Part shown: piece after piece, positions 1 to 7,627 of the stretch
Layout: the number at the start of each line of letters is the position of its first letter
How positions within the stretch are numbered: position 1 is the first letter of the stretch
NCBI RefSeq assembly: GCF_010730575.1
Contig: NZ_AP022614.1
Span: 62,001 to 126,000 of the forward strand
Direction of reading: 5' to 3'
Origin: Mycobacterium parmense
Lineage (GTDB): Bacteria; Actinomycetota; Actinomycetes; Mycobacteriales; Mycobacteriaceae
DNA length: 64,000 nucleotides
Made by a program: the position numbers and the translations under genes
Notes under the pieces: model-generated
Database searches by the model: none
What the model saw: only the letters and a program-made list of their open reading frames with translations
Told to the model about the DNA's origin: nothing

Positions 1-20
1 TTGTCGGACTGGTCACTCAT
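1..20 (-). CDS. Possible 5' end of a minus-strand gene (partial)
   Basis: A minus-strand ATG lies at position 20 and opens the frame M-S-D-Q-S-D before the window ends. A GAGG purine stretch sits five bases upstream of it, a good ribosome-binding position. Only six codons are visible, so neither coding status nor function can be judged. It would be divergent from the secreted-protein gene at 427. Confidence 0.3.
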
Positions 21-426
21 CGGATCCTCGATTCGTTGGTGACCCCCGTGCGCGGGCTTACTGCGCCCTTGTCACGCAGAACATAGCGCACGTCATGCCG
101 TGCGGGGACGGCCGTTAACGGGCCTAACGACAGTTCGCTCCCTGAACCGCGGGGCGGTGTCAAGCCATCGACCATTGCGGCGCGGCCGCGGACCGGCACG
201 ATTCCGCAGGGTTTCCCGCTCCGCACGGCTCGAGGCGCTGTTCGCCCGATTTGCCGAGATGCCGGATCGGCGTCGTGGCGAGACTCGGCGGGATTTTTGC
301 TCGCGATGCTGTCGAAGTGCGGGCAGGGCCCCTTTGTTACGGCAAAGTTGCCGAATCGCGGGGTAACGCGCCGTGTGATAGACCATCACCGTTGCCGACA
401 CGGGTCGGCAAACGGTGAGGAGCGTA
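21..426. other. Intergenic region, no supported gene
   Basis: About 400 bases separate the possible minus-strand start at 20 from the secreted-protein gene. Short open frames exist on both strands, but they are arginine-rich and low in complexity, as expected of non-coding high-GC DNA. The segment should hold the promoter of the downstream gene. A purine-rich GAGGAG just before 427 is that gene's ribosome-binding site. No convincing operator or RNA gene was seen. Confidence 0.5.
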
Positions 427-897
427 ATGATGGCTATCGCTCGGCGTTTCGCCGCAACCGCGATGTTCGTCGGTCTGGCTGCCGGTGCACCCGGCACGGC
501 GTGGGCTGACACGCCGACGATGGACGGCAGCTACACCCTGACCTCGACGACGCCTTCCGGTGGAACGCTCACCACCAGTTGGACCGTCAACTCCTGTGGC
601 GACGGATGCGTCTGGATCAAAGCCGGAGCCGGGGGCGGGCCGGCGCGCCTGGTCGACGGCCAGTGGGTGATGGACACGATGAACAACATCAGCTGCGCGG
701 ACGGCAGCTACATCCAATACGGCGCGAACTCCCACATGACGTGGGATCCCACCACGCTGACCGGTACGGCTGACCACACCTACCTGGTGCCGGCCTGCGG
801 CCGGCCGGCGGGATACACGCAGACCGACAAGATCTCGATCAGCCAGACGCCGTCATCGTCGTCGTCGCCATCGTCGTCGTCGCCCTCTTCCTCCTGA
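427..897 (+). CDS. Small secreted protein with Ser-rich C-terminal tail
   Basis: This encodes about 156 residues. The N-terminus is a classical signal peptide: a basic MMAIARR start, a hydrophobic core, and a probable cleavage site after AWA at about residue 27. The mature part is polar and rich in Thr, Ser and Gly, with four cysteines (a CGDGC pair plus two singles) that could form disulfides outside the cell. The last 17 or so residues are almost all Ser with two Pro, encoded by a TCG/TCC triplet repeat. The ATG at 427 is chosen because GAGGAG lies just upstream; a GTG at 415 is in frame. It resembles small conserved mycobacterial exported proteins of unknown function. Confidence 0.75.
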   Translation: MMAIARRFAATAMFVGLAAGAPGTAWADTPTMDGSYTLTSTTPSGGTLTTSWTVNSCGDGCVWIKAGAGGGPARLVDGQWVMDTMNNISCADGSYIQYGANSHMTWDPTTLTGTADHTYLVPACGRPAGYTQTDKISISQTPSSSSSPSSSSPSSS

Positions 898-1020
898 TGC
901 CCGGCGTCAGGGCGTAGATCTGGCACTGCCCTAACCACGCGCCGTCGCGGCACGACCCCCACCGACGACGACGCCGGGAGTAGGTCGTCAACGCCGAACG
1001 CGTCGCATACTCTGCGAGCA

Positions 1021-2526
1021 GTGTTGACGCATACGGTTCGGACGCGGCGCAGCTCCGAGGACTTCCCGCGCCGCGACCACCTGGCCGCCAAGATCGCCGA
1101 GGTGGCCGCCGACCCGGTCGCGGTCGAAGCGGATGTCGCCGAGATGGTGGCGAACCGGATCATCGACAACGCCGCCGTGAGCGCCGCGGCGGTGCTGCGC
1201 CGCCCGGTGGCGGTGGCCCGGCGGCAGGCGATGGCCCACCCGGCGCGCCCGGGCGCGAGCGTCTTCGGCGTCGCGGGCACCTATTCGGCGGAATGGGCGG
1301 GCTGGGCCAACAGCGTCGCGGTGCGCGAACTCGACTTCCACGACACGTTTCTGGCCGCCGAGTACTCCCACCCCGGCGACAACATCCCGCCGCTGGTGGC
1401 GGTCGCGCAGCAGCTGGGAGTGCCGGGCGCCGACCTGATCCGCGGCCTGACAACCGCTTACGAAATCCAGATCGACCTTGCCCGCGGAATTTGCCTGCAT
1501 GAGAACAAGATCGACCACGTCGCCCATCTGGGCCCGTCGGTGGCCGCCGGCATCGGGACGATGCTGCGGCTCGATGTCGAGACCATTTACCAGGCGGTCG
1601 GGCAGGCGCTGCACCTGACCACGAGCACCCGCCAATCGCGCAAAGGCCTGATCTCCAGCTGGAAGGCGTTTGCGCCGGCGCACGCCGGGAAGGTCGCCGT
1701 CGAGGCGGTCGATCGGGCGATGCGCGGCGAGGGGTCCCCGGCGCCGATCTGGGAGGGTGAGGACGGCGTGATCGCCTGGCTGTTGGGCGGTCCCGAACGC
1801 GAGTATCGCGTGCCGCTGCCCGCGCCGGGGGAACCCAAGCGCGCGATCTTGGACAGCTACACCAAGGAACACTCCGCGGAGTACCAGAGCCAGGCGCCGA
1901 TCGACCTGGCCCGCCGGCTCCGCGAGCGTATCGGCGATCTCGGACAGGTCGCGGCCATCGTGCTGCACACCAGCCACCACACCCACGCCGTGATCGGCAG
2001 CGGCTCGCGGGATCCGCAGAAGTACGATCCGGACGCGTCGCGCGAGACGCTCGACCACTCGCTGCCCTACATCTTCGCCGTCGCGCTGCAGGACGGGAGC
2101 TGGCACCACGAGCGGTCCTATGCGCCCGAGCGGGCGCACCGGCCCGACACCGTCGAGCTGTGGCGCAAGATCTCCACCGTCGAGGACCCCGAGTGGACCC
2201 GTCGCTACCACTCGAGCGATCCGGCCGAGAAGGCGTTCGGGGCGCGCGCCGAGGTGCGGCTCACCAGCGGAGAGACGATCTGCGACGAGCTGGCGGTGGC
2301 CGACGCGCACCCTTTGGGCGCTCGGCCTTTTCGGCGCCGTGAGTACGAGGACAAGTTCACCGGCCTCGCCGCCGGCGTCGTGGCCCCGGCTGAGCGGGCG
2401 AGGTTTCTGTCCGTCGTGGACTCGCTGGCCGAGCTGGGCGCCGGCGCCCTTCACGCGCTCAACATCGAGGTGGAGCCGCGGGTGCTGCAGAAGGCACCGG
2501 CGATCCCGCCGGGGATCTTCGGCTGA
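1021..2526 (+). CDS. prpD: 2-methylcitrate dehydratase (MmgE/PrpD family)
   Basis: PrpD dehydrates 2-methylcitrate to 2-methyl-cis-aconitate in the methylcitrate cycle, which removes propionyl-CoA made from odd-chain fatty acids and cholesterol. The 501-residue product has the family's length. It shows typical PrpD segments: [12 protein letters not shown] near residue 45, [10 protein letters not shown] near 100, [10 protein letters not shown] near 115, [14 protein letters not shown] near 160, and a C-terminal [11 protein letters not shown] stretch. The GTG at 1021 gives an N-terminus ([10 protein letters not shown]) like that of mycobacterial PrpD as I recall it; the next codon, TTG, is an alternative. 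The methylcitrate synthase gene prpC, which normally follows, is absent here, and no prpR is visible upstream. Confidence 0.93.
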   Translation: MLTHTVRTRRSSEDFPRRDHLAAKIAEVAADPVAVEADVAEMVANRIIDNAAVSAAAVLRRPVAVARRQAMAHPARPGASVFGVAGTYSAEWAGWANSVAVRELDFHDTFLAAEYSHPGDNIPPLVAVAQQLGVPGADLIRGLTTAYEIQIDLARGICLHENKIDHVAHLGPSVAAGIGTMLRLDVETIYQAVGQALHLTTSTRQSRKGLISSWKAFAPAHAGKVAVEAVDRAMRGEGSPAPIWEGEDGVIAWLLGGPEREYRVPLPAPGEPKRAILDSYTKEHSAEYQSQAPIDLARRLRERIGDLGQVAAIVLHTSHHTHAVIGSGSRDPQKYDPDASRETLDHSLPYIFAVALQDGSWHHERSYAPERAHRPDTVELWRKISTVEDPEWTRRYHSSDPAEKAFGARAEVRLTSGETICDELAVADAHPLGARPFRRREYEDKFTGLAAGVVAPAERARFLSVVDSLAELGAGALHALNIEVEPRVLQKAPAIPPGIFG

Positions 2527-2601
2527 CCGCCTGGGCGTTCGCGGCGTCCCGGGACGTCACCGGCGGGCAAAACGCTGTTCGCCCCAAGCGGCCCGTTTGT
2601 C

Positions 2602-2615
2602 TAGAACAGGTTCTA
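2602..2615. promoter_or_regulatory. KstR-type operator overlapping a leaderless promoter
   Basis: TAGAACAGGTTCTA is a perfect palindrome and fits the published KstR consensus TnnAACnnGTTnnA exactly. KstR is the TetR-family repressor of mycobacterial cholesterol catabolism. The box ends 12 bases before the ATG at 2628. An extended -10-like TAATCT at 2614-2619 would place transcription at or next to that ATG, and no Shine-Dalgarno sequence is present. A leaderless mRNA repressed by operator occlusion is therefore inferred. Confidence 0.7.
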
Positions 2616-2627
2616 ATCTGTCAAACC

Positions 2628-4361
2628 ATGGGATTCCTGAAGCCGGAGCTGCCACAGCTCGACATGGTCGAGTGGAACAAGGGCACCCGGAGCGAGAAGA
2701 TCCGGCCGATGGCCAAGCACTGGGCCGAGGTGGGCTTCGGCACGCCCGTCGCGTTGCATCTGTTCTATGTCGTCAAGATTCTTCTCTACATCGTGTTCGC
2801 ATGGTTGTTCGCGTCGGCGACCAAAGGGCTCGGCGGGATCACGAACGTCGCGTCGTGGTGGTCGGAACCGATCGTCTTCGAGAAGGTCGTGCTCTACACG
2901 ATGCTGTTCGAAGTCGTCGGGCTCGGCTGCGGCTTCGGGCCGTTGAACAACCGGTTCTTCCCGCCGATGGGGTCGATCCTGTACTGGATGCGGTTCGGCA
3001 CCATCCGGCTGCCACCGTGGCCGGACCGGGTGCCGTTGACGAAGGGCACCAAGCGCACCCCGATCGACGTCGCGCTCTACGGGCTGCTGGTGCTGGTGAT
3101 CCTGCGGGTCTTGTTCTCCGACGGCACCGGTCCGGTGCCCGAGCTGGGCACCACCGTCGGGCTGCTCCCGTCCTGGCAGATCGCGCTGATCCTGGTGATC
3201 CTCGGCGTGCTCGGCCTGCGCGACAAGGTGATCTTCCTGGCCGCCCGCGGCGAGGTCTACGCGACCATGGCGGTCACCTTTCTGTTCGGCGGGGCCGACG
3301 TGATCGTCGCGTCGAAGGTGGTGTTCCTGGTCATCTGGATGGGCGCGGCGACCTCGAAGCTCAACAAGCACTTCCCCTTCGTGATCTCGACGATGATGTC
3401 CAACAACCCTCTGGTGCGACCCCGATCGCTGAAGCGGCGTTTCTTCGAGAAGTTCCCCGACGACCTGCGGCCCGGCCGGCTTTCCCGCGTGGTGGCACAC
3501 GTGAGCACCGCCATCGAGATGCTGATCCCGCTGGCGCTGTTCTTCTCTCGCGGCGGCTGGCCCACCACCGTGGCCGCGATCGTGATGGTGTGTTTCCACC
3601 TGGGCATTCTGGTGTCGATTCCGATGGGGGTCCCGCTGGAGTGGAACGTCTTCATGATCTTCGGCGTGCTGTCGCTGTTCGTCGCCCACGCCCGGCTCGG
3701 GCTGGCCGACCTGAAACACCCGATACCGGTGGCGATCCTGTTCGTCGTGATCGCCGGAATCGTCGCGCTGGGCAACATGTTTCCGCGCAAGATCTCGTTC
3801 CTGCCCGGCATGCGGTACTACGCCGGGAACTGGGACACCACGCTGTGGTGCATGAAGCCGTCGGCGACCGACAAGATCACCCGCGGCATCGTGGCGATCG
3901 CGAGCATGCCCCAGGCTCAGCTCGAGCGGTTCTACGGCAGCCCCGAGGCCGCGCAGATCCCGATCTACATGGGGTATGCGTTCCGCGGGTTCAACACCCA
4001 CGGCCGGGCCCTGTTCACGTTGGCGCACCGCGCCATGGCGGGGCACAACGAGGACGACTACGTCATCACCGACGGCGAACGGATCTGCAGCACCGCCATC
4101 GGCTGGAACTTCGGCGACGGCCACATGCACAACGAGCAGCTGATCTCGGCGCTGCAGAAGCGCTGCCACTTCGAGCCGGGGGAGGTGCGGGTGGTCCTTC
4201 TCGACGCGCAGCCGATCCACAAGCAGACCCAGGCCTACCGGCTGGTGGACGCGGCGACCGGCGAATTCGAGCGCGGGGTGGTCAGAGTCGCCGACATGGT
4301 GACCCGGCAACCGTGGGCGGACGACGTCCCGGTCGAGGTGCTGTCCGACTCGAACGGTTAA
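2628..4361 (+). CDS. DUF3556 multi-spanning membrane protein (Rv1132-like)
   Basis: This 577-residue integral membrane protein belongs to the actinobacterial DUF3556 family. Hydrophobic segments lie at about residues 40-62, 85-105, 145-165, 180-200, 215-245, 290-345 and 360-390. They are followed by a soluble C-terminal domain of about 180 residues containing DGERICSTAIGWNFGDGHMHNEQL. Length and position next to prpD match my memory of Rv1132. Function is unknown. The N-terminal MGFLKPELP start is typical of the family, and the upstream KstR-type box suggests a link to sterol metabolism. There is no Shine-Dalgarno sequence, so translation is probably leaderless. Its TAA stop overlaps the stop of a converging gene remnant. 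Confidence 0.85.
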   Translation: MGFLKPELPQLDMVEWNKGTRSEKIRPMAKHWAEVGFGTPVALHLFYVVKILLYIVFAWLFASATKGLGGITNVASWWSEPIVFEKVVLYTMLFEVVGLGCGFGPLNNRFFPPMGSILYWMRFGTIRLPPWPDRVPLTKGTKRTPIDVALYGLLVLVILRVLFSDGTGPVPELGTTVGLLPSWQIALILVILGVLGLRDKVIFLAARGEVYATMAVTFLFGGADVIVASKVVFLVIWMGAATSKLNKHFPFVISTMMSNNPLVRPRSLKRRFFEKFPDDLRPGRLSRVVAHVSTAIEMLIPLALFFSRGGWPTTVAAIVMVCFHLGILVSIPMGVPLEWNVFMIFGVLSLFVAHARLGLADLKHPIPVAILFVVIAGIVALGNMFPRKISFLPGMRYYAGNWDTTLWCMKPSATDKITRGIVAIASMPQAQLERFYGSPEAAQIPIYMGYAFRGFNTHGRALFTLAHRAMAGHNEDDYVITDGERICSTAIGWNFGDGHMHNEQLISALQKRCHFEPGEVRVVLLDAQPIHKQTQAYRLVDAATGEFERGVVRVADMVTRQPWADDVPVEVLSDSNG

Positions 4362-4432
4362 GCGCCCGCCCGGACCTCCTGCGCGGCGGCGACCATGTTG
4401 CGCAGCGACTCTGCCTTCTCGTCGGCGGACGG
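4358..4432 (-). pseudogene. 3' remnant of metE (cobalamin-independent methionine synthase)
   Basis: Read on the minus strand, the last 24 codons before a TAA at 4358 encode DEKAESLRNMVAAAQEVRAGA preceded by PSA. This matches the extreme C-terminus of MetE, where family members end in a motif like DE-x-x-x-SLxNMVxAAxxxRxG. Upstream, the frame runs into the antisense-unrelated frame of the next gene and no MetE body is present. In H37Rv, as I recall, metE (Rv1133c) sits on the same strand just after Rv1132, so the position fits a deletion that left only the gene's tail. The breakpoint lies near 4432. Confidence 0.6.
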
Positions 4433-4442
4433 CACCCGCGGC

Positions 4443-5084
4443 TCAGCTGGCCAGCGCCTCGGCGATGGGGATGTCGCCGTTGTTGAAGTCGATGGTCCGC
4501 GCGATCGTCGAGTCGTCCGCCAGCGTCGCGGCCACGACACTCGCTACGTCGGCCCGCGATACCTTGCCCTCACCCTCGCCCAGCATGATCTGGCCGGTCG
4601 GTGCGTCCAGGGTCAGGCGGCCGGGCCCCAGGATGGTCCACTGCAGATCGCTCGCGCGCAGGTGCGCATCCGCGGCCGCCTTGGCTTCGGCATAGGGAAA
4701 GAACGAATCATCCTGCGGCACCTCGTGATCGGGACCCGCGCCGAAATACGACACCATCACGAACCGCCGCACCCCGGCCCGCTCCGCGGCGTCGATCACC
4801 CGGATCGCCGCGTCGCGGTCGACGGCGTACGTCCGGGCCGGGTCACCGCCGCCCGCGCCGGCGGCGAACACGACCGCGTCGTGACCGGCGAGCAGCCCGG
4901 CCAGGGCGTCGGTGTCCATCTGCTCGATGTCGGCCACCACCGGGTTGGCACCGGTGGCCGCGACGTCATCGGAGTGGTCGGGATTGCGGAAAACGGAGCT
5001 CACGTCGTCGCCGCGCCGGGTCAGGATGGGTGCCAGCTGCAGCGCGACCTTGCCGTGGCCGCCGATGATGACGATACGTGCCAT
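4443..5084 (-). CDS. NAD(P)H-binding Rossmann protein (atypical SDR)
   Basis: This 213-residue protein starts with a Rossmann nucleotide-binding loop, IVIIGGHGKVA, at residues 4-14. A VVFAAGAGGG strand-turn lies near 70, and MVSYFGAGP plus a PYAEAKAAAD segment near 110-140 replaces the usual YxxxK region. The C-terminal WTILGPGRLT and VSRADVA motifs are typical of NmrA/YwnB-like atypical SDRs, which act as oxidoreductases or redox sensors. The start ATG at 5084 is followed closely by the Rossmann strand, as expected. It lies 43 bases downstream of the SDR gene at 5128-5970 on the same strand and may be cotranscribed with it. Substrate unknown. Confidence 0.85.
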   Translation of the reverse strand: MARIVIIGGHGKVALQLAPILTRRGDDVSSVFRNPDHSDDVAATGANPVVADIEQMDTDALAGLLAGHDAVVFAAGAGGGDPARTYAVDRDAAIRVIDAAERAGVRRFVMVSYFGAGPDHEVPQDDSFFPYAEAKAAADAHLRASDLQWTILGPGRLTLDAPTGQIMLGEGEGKVSRADVASVVAATLADDSTIARTIDFNNGDIPIAEALAS

Positions 5085-5127
5085 GCCCCTGACGTTACCG
5101 TCGCCGTAGTTCGACGGTGACCCGCCG

Positions 5128-5970
5128 TCAGAGCTTGACGCGCCCCATGATGATGTCGATGATCGGCTTTCCCGGCGGGTAGGCGTTGGTCAGCGAGGCC
5201 ATCGTGTGTCCGTAGTCGACCAGCAGCGTGATCCCATTGATGCCGAAGGCGGCGGCGCTGTTCAGGAACGCCATCACGTCGCCCATCTGCTCCGGGGTGT
5301 GCACCTTGGAGCCGGTTTCGTCGCGGTAGTCCTGGGCGAAGGTGAGCCACAGGTCGGCGTTCGACTGGGCCAGCGGCGTGTCGGTGGGACCCGGGCAGAT
5401 CGCGTTGATCCGGATGCCCTTCTTCAGCAACGGGTAGCCCTGGGTAGCGACATAGGCGTTGACGACCTTCTTGGAGAAGCCGTAGTGGATGATTCCCTCG
5501 GCCTCGTGCGCCTTGACCCATTCCTGGGCCGACGCGAAGTCCGGTGTGGCGAGGAACTCGGTCAAAAGTTCCAGGTCGTTTTCCCAGCCCATGCCGGCGA
5601 CGGAGGAGATGAAGCAGATCGCGGAGCCCGAGGGCAGGTGGTTCTTCTCGATGAGTCGCTCGATGAGGTGCCGGTGGCCGAGGAAGTTGATCGCCATCAG
5701 GTCCGTGGTCCCGTCGGCGATGCCGGCGGCCGAGAACACGGCGTGGACCGGGCCACCCAGCTGCTCGAGCGCGGCGTCGATGGATGCGGTGTCGCGCAGG
5801 TCGACCTGGATGGATTTGGCGACGTCGTAGTTCACCGGCGCGTAATCCATCACGATCACCTCGGCGCCGAGCTCGGCCGCCGACTTGGCCGCGGCGGCGC
5901 CCATGCCGGTGGCGCCACCGACGACGAGAGCCCGCTTGCCGTCGTAGCGCAACCGATCGACAATGGTCAT
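5128..5970 (-). CDS. Short-chain dehydrogenase/reductase
   Basis: This 280-residue SDR has a cofactor loop, VVGGATGMGAAAA, close to the N-terminus. It also has DYAP after the second strand, FSAAGIAD (the NNAG equivalent), the catalytic Ser in CFISSVAGMG, and a YGFSKKVV catalytic YxxxK. The sequence between Ser and Tyr is unusually long (about 40 residues), as in 3-alpha-hydroxysteroid dehydrogenase-like SDRs. The ATG at 5970 is preferred over an upstream start because AAGGGG lies eight bases before it. An operator copy at 6027-6041 sits 57 bases upstream. This ties the gene to the putative tandem-TetR regulon. Substrate unknown. Confidence 0.88.
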   Translation of the reverse strand: MTIVDRLRYDGKRALVVGGATGMGAAAAKSAAELGAEVIVMDYAPVNYDVAKSIQVDLRDTASIDAALEQLGGPVHAVFSAAGIADGTTDLMAINFLGHRHLIERLIEKNHLPSGSAICFISSVAGMGWENDLELLTEFLATPDFASAQEWVKAHEAEGIIHYGFSKKVVNAYVATQGYPLLKKGIRINAICPGPTDTPLAQSNADLWLTFAQDYRDETGSKVHTPEQMGDVMAFLNSAAAFGINGITLLVDYGHTMASLTNAYPPGKPIIDIIMGRVKL

Positions 5971-6026
5971 GAAAATCCCCTTCTCGATAACTGCCAACGC
6001 GGTTCTGGTTGCCCAACTGTATGGGT

Positions 6027-6041
6027 AACAGTTATTTGGTT
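6027..6041. promoter_or_regulatory. Operator copy 1 of a shared 15-bp motif
   Basis: The sequence AACAGTTATTTGGTT lies between the SDR start at 5970 and the end of the tandem TetR gene. Four near-identical 15-mers occur upstream of other transcription units at 7393, 9979, 11813 and 12745. They share AACA, three variable bases, then an A/T-rich TTTGGTT-like half. This is the inferred binding site of the tandem TetR regulator and would control the SDR. Confidence 0.6.
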
Positions 6042-6047
6042 CAATAC

Positions 6048-7328
6048 CTACCTGCCCCGGACCGCGACGCCGCGCAGGACGGTGTCACGGGCATGAAGGA
6101 GCGCCGCGCGCGTGCCCACTGCGCCCAGGATGTTCTCCGGGATCCACTGCAGGGCGATGACGCACCGGGCCAGCATCGCGGTCGACGGTGCGTCGACGCC
6201 TATCTCTCCGGATTTGATCGCCTCGGCGAGAAGCGATTTCATCTGCCGGAGTCGCGTGGCATACAACCAGCCGGGGTTGGGTGTGTCCGGCGGCGACTGA
6301 CGCATCCAGGCGAGCTGAATCCTGAACTCGTCGGAGAACCGGTCGAGCGCGTTGACGTTGACCCAGCTGAGCGCGTCCAACTTCTCGATGGGGGTGGCCT
6401 CCGAGCGCAGGACGTTCACCCAGCCCGCCTCGACCTTGCGCCCGAAGGACTCCATGATCGACGCGAGCAGTTCGTCCTTCGAACCGATGACCCGGTAGAC
6501 GGTTCCGGTGCCGAGGCCGGCCGCGGACGCGATGTCCCTGACGGTCGTGACCTCGTAGCCCTTGCGGCCGAACTCCGCGCGAGCCACCGCGCGCACGTGC
6601 GCCGCCTTGTCGCTGGGGTCGGCTTCGCTGTCGTCTTCCCACGCGGCGATGACGTCGTTGGCGGCGGTGAAGGCGGGGGAGCGGTCCAACGCCGAGTCGG
6701 TAGGTGGCCGAGTTGCCAGCCCCTGCAACATGATTCGGCACAGCAGTTCGGCGACCTGGTCGGGTGGGGCGTTGTGGCGCATCACGGCCAGGCCGACCTG
6801 AAGCATCGTCTGGAAGATGCGGTCGGCCAGGATGGGAAGATCGACGTCGGCCTTGAGGTAACCGCTCCACCGTGCGGCGCGCAGGGTCTGCAACATGGCC
6901 TGCTGGATTGCCGTCGGCTGCTGCCGGGCCAGCTTGACCAGCTCCGGATCCGAGCTCGGCCCCTCGTAGAACGACATCTGCATCGCCGCGCCGTGCTGGA
7001 CGGCGCAGCGCGCGATCGCCGAGCCGAGCTCGATGATCTTGTCGGAAACGCCTCGCGCGTCGGCCTCGTCCAATCTGGACAGGGCGGCCCGGCCGATCCG
7101 GTCCATGTCCTCCTGATACCGGTGGCTCAGCTCGACGAGGATCGCCTCTTTGGATTCGAAATGATGATAGAGGCTGCCCGGCAGGATGCCGGCGGCGTCC
7201 GCGATCTCCTGCAGCGAGGTCCGCAGTCCGGACGAGGCGATCAACGACGCAGCGGTCTCGAGGATCTCGGTGCGCCGCGTCCCGGAATCGAGCGCGTCGA
7301 CGGCTCGCGACGACCTGGCGCCGGCCAT
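6048..7328 (-). CDS. Tandem TetR-family regulator with two HTH domains
   Basis: The product is about 426 residues, twice the usual TetR length. It contains two complete TetR N-terminal DNA-binding domains. The first helix-turn-helix (TSLQEIADAAGILPGSLYHHF) lies near residues 37-57. The second (TVRDIASAAGLGTGTVYRVIG) lies near 255-277. Each is followed by an alpha-helical ligand-binding region. Such a fusion could act as a covalent pseudo-dimer. An ATG at 7328 is used; a TTG at 7346 is an in-frame alternative. An operator copy at 7393-7407 precedes the gene, so autoregulation is likely. The same motif in front of four neighbouring units suggests it controls the whole block. Ligand unknown; acyl-CoA or a lipid is a guess from context. 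Confidence 0.88.
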   Translation of the reverse strand: MAGARSSRAVDALDSGTRRTEILETAASLIASSGLRTSLQEIADAAGILPGSLYHHFESKEAILVELSHRYQEDMDRIGRAALSRLDEADARGVSDKIIELGSAIARCAVQHGAAMQMSFYEGPSSDPELVKLARQQPTAIQQAMLQTLRAARWSGYLKADVDLPILADRIFQTMLQVGLAVMRHNAPPDQVAELLCRIMLQGLATRPPTDSALDRSPAFTAANDVIAAWEDDSEADPSDKAAHVRAVARAEFGRKGYEVTTVRDIASAAGLGTGTVYRVIGSKDELLASIMESFGRKVEAGWVNVLRSEATPIEKLDALSWVNVNALDRFSDEFRIQLAWMRQSPPDTPNPGWLYATRLRQMKSLLAEAIKSGEIGVDAPSTAMLARCVIALQWIPENILGAVGTRAALLHARDTVLRGVAVRGR

Positions 7329-7392
7329 GGCTAGCGGGGCGCGCAACTGGACGACTGCGGAGTCGCGGCCATGCGCATTCGTCCTTTCGCCG

Positions 7393-7407
7393 AACCAAAT
7401 GTTTGTT
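7393..7407. promoter_or_regulatory. Operator copy 2, upstream of the tandem TetR gene
   Basis: AACCAAATGTTTGTT reads on the opposite strand as AACAAACATTTGGTT, which matches copy 1 at 12 of 15 positions. It lies 65 bases upstream of the TetR start, as expected for autoregulation. Confidence 0.6.
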
Positions 7408-7454
7408 AAAGGCTATCAGACCGTCCGCAGAGAACGCGCTGCACAGCGCGGTGA

Positions 7455-7627
7455 TCACCCAGCATAGAACGCGGGGCCGTCCCAGCCGTCGCGTGCGACC
7501 AGCTCATCGACGGAAGCGCCGCGACGCCGGATGGAAGCTTCGACCGGCCCGCAGTAGGTAGGCCTCGCGGTACAGCCCGGCGATCTCGGCGCGCAGCGCG
7601 GGGTCCGAGCAGGTACGCGATGTCCAT
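7455..7627 (-). pseudogene. Frameshifted or internally deleted third gene of the acyl-CoA dehydrogenase operon
   Basis: An ATG overlaps the stop of the acyl-CoA dehydrogenase gene (TGATG), as in coupled genes. The protein-like sequence then moves through all three frames. MDIAYL is in the first frame, SDPALRAEIAGLYREAYLLR in the second, and VEASIRRRGASVDELVARDGWDGP followed by AFYAG and a TGA at 7455 in the third. Each piece looks coding, but no single frame joins them. This is best read as a decayed short gene with two frameshifts or a deletion. I do not recognise the family. Base-calling errors are possible. Confidence 0.45.

Noticed and set aside
2120..4486. A 788-codon plus-strand open frame
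   Set aside because: It is Arg/Pro-rich and spans the end of prpD and all of the DUF3556 gene in another frame. It is a high-GC frame shadow.
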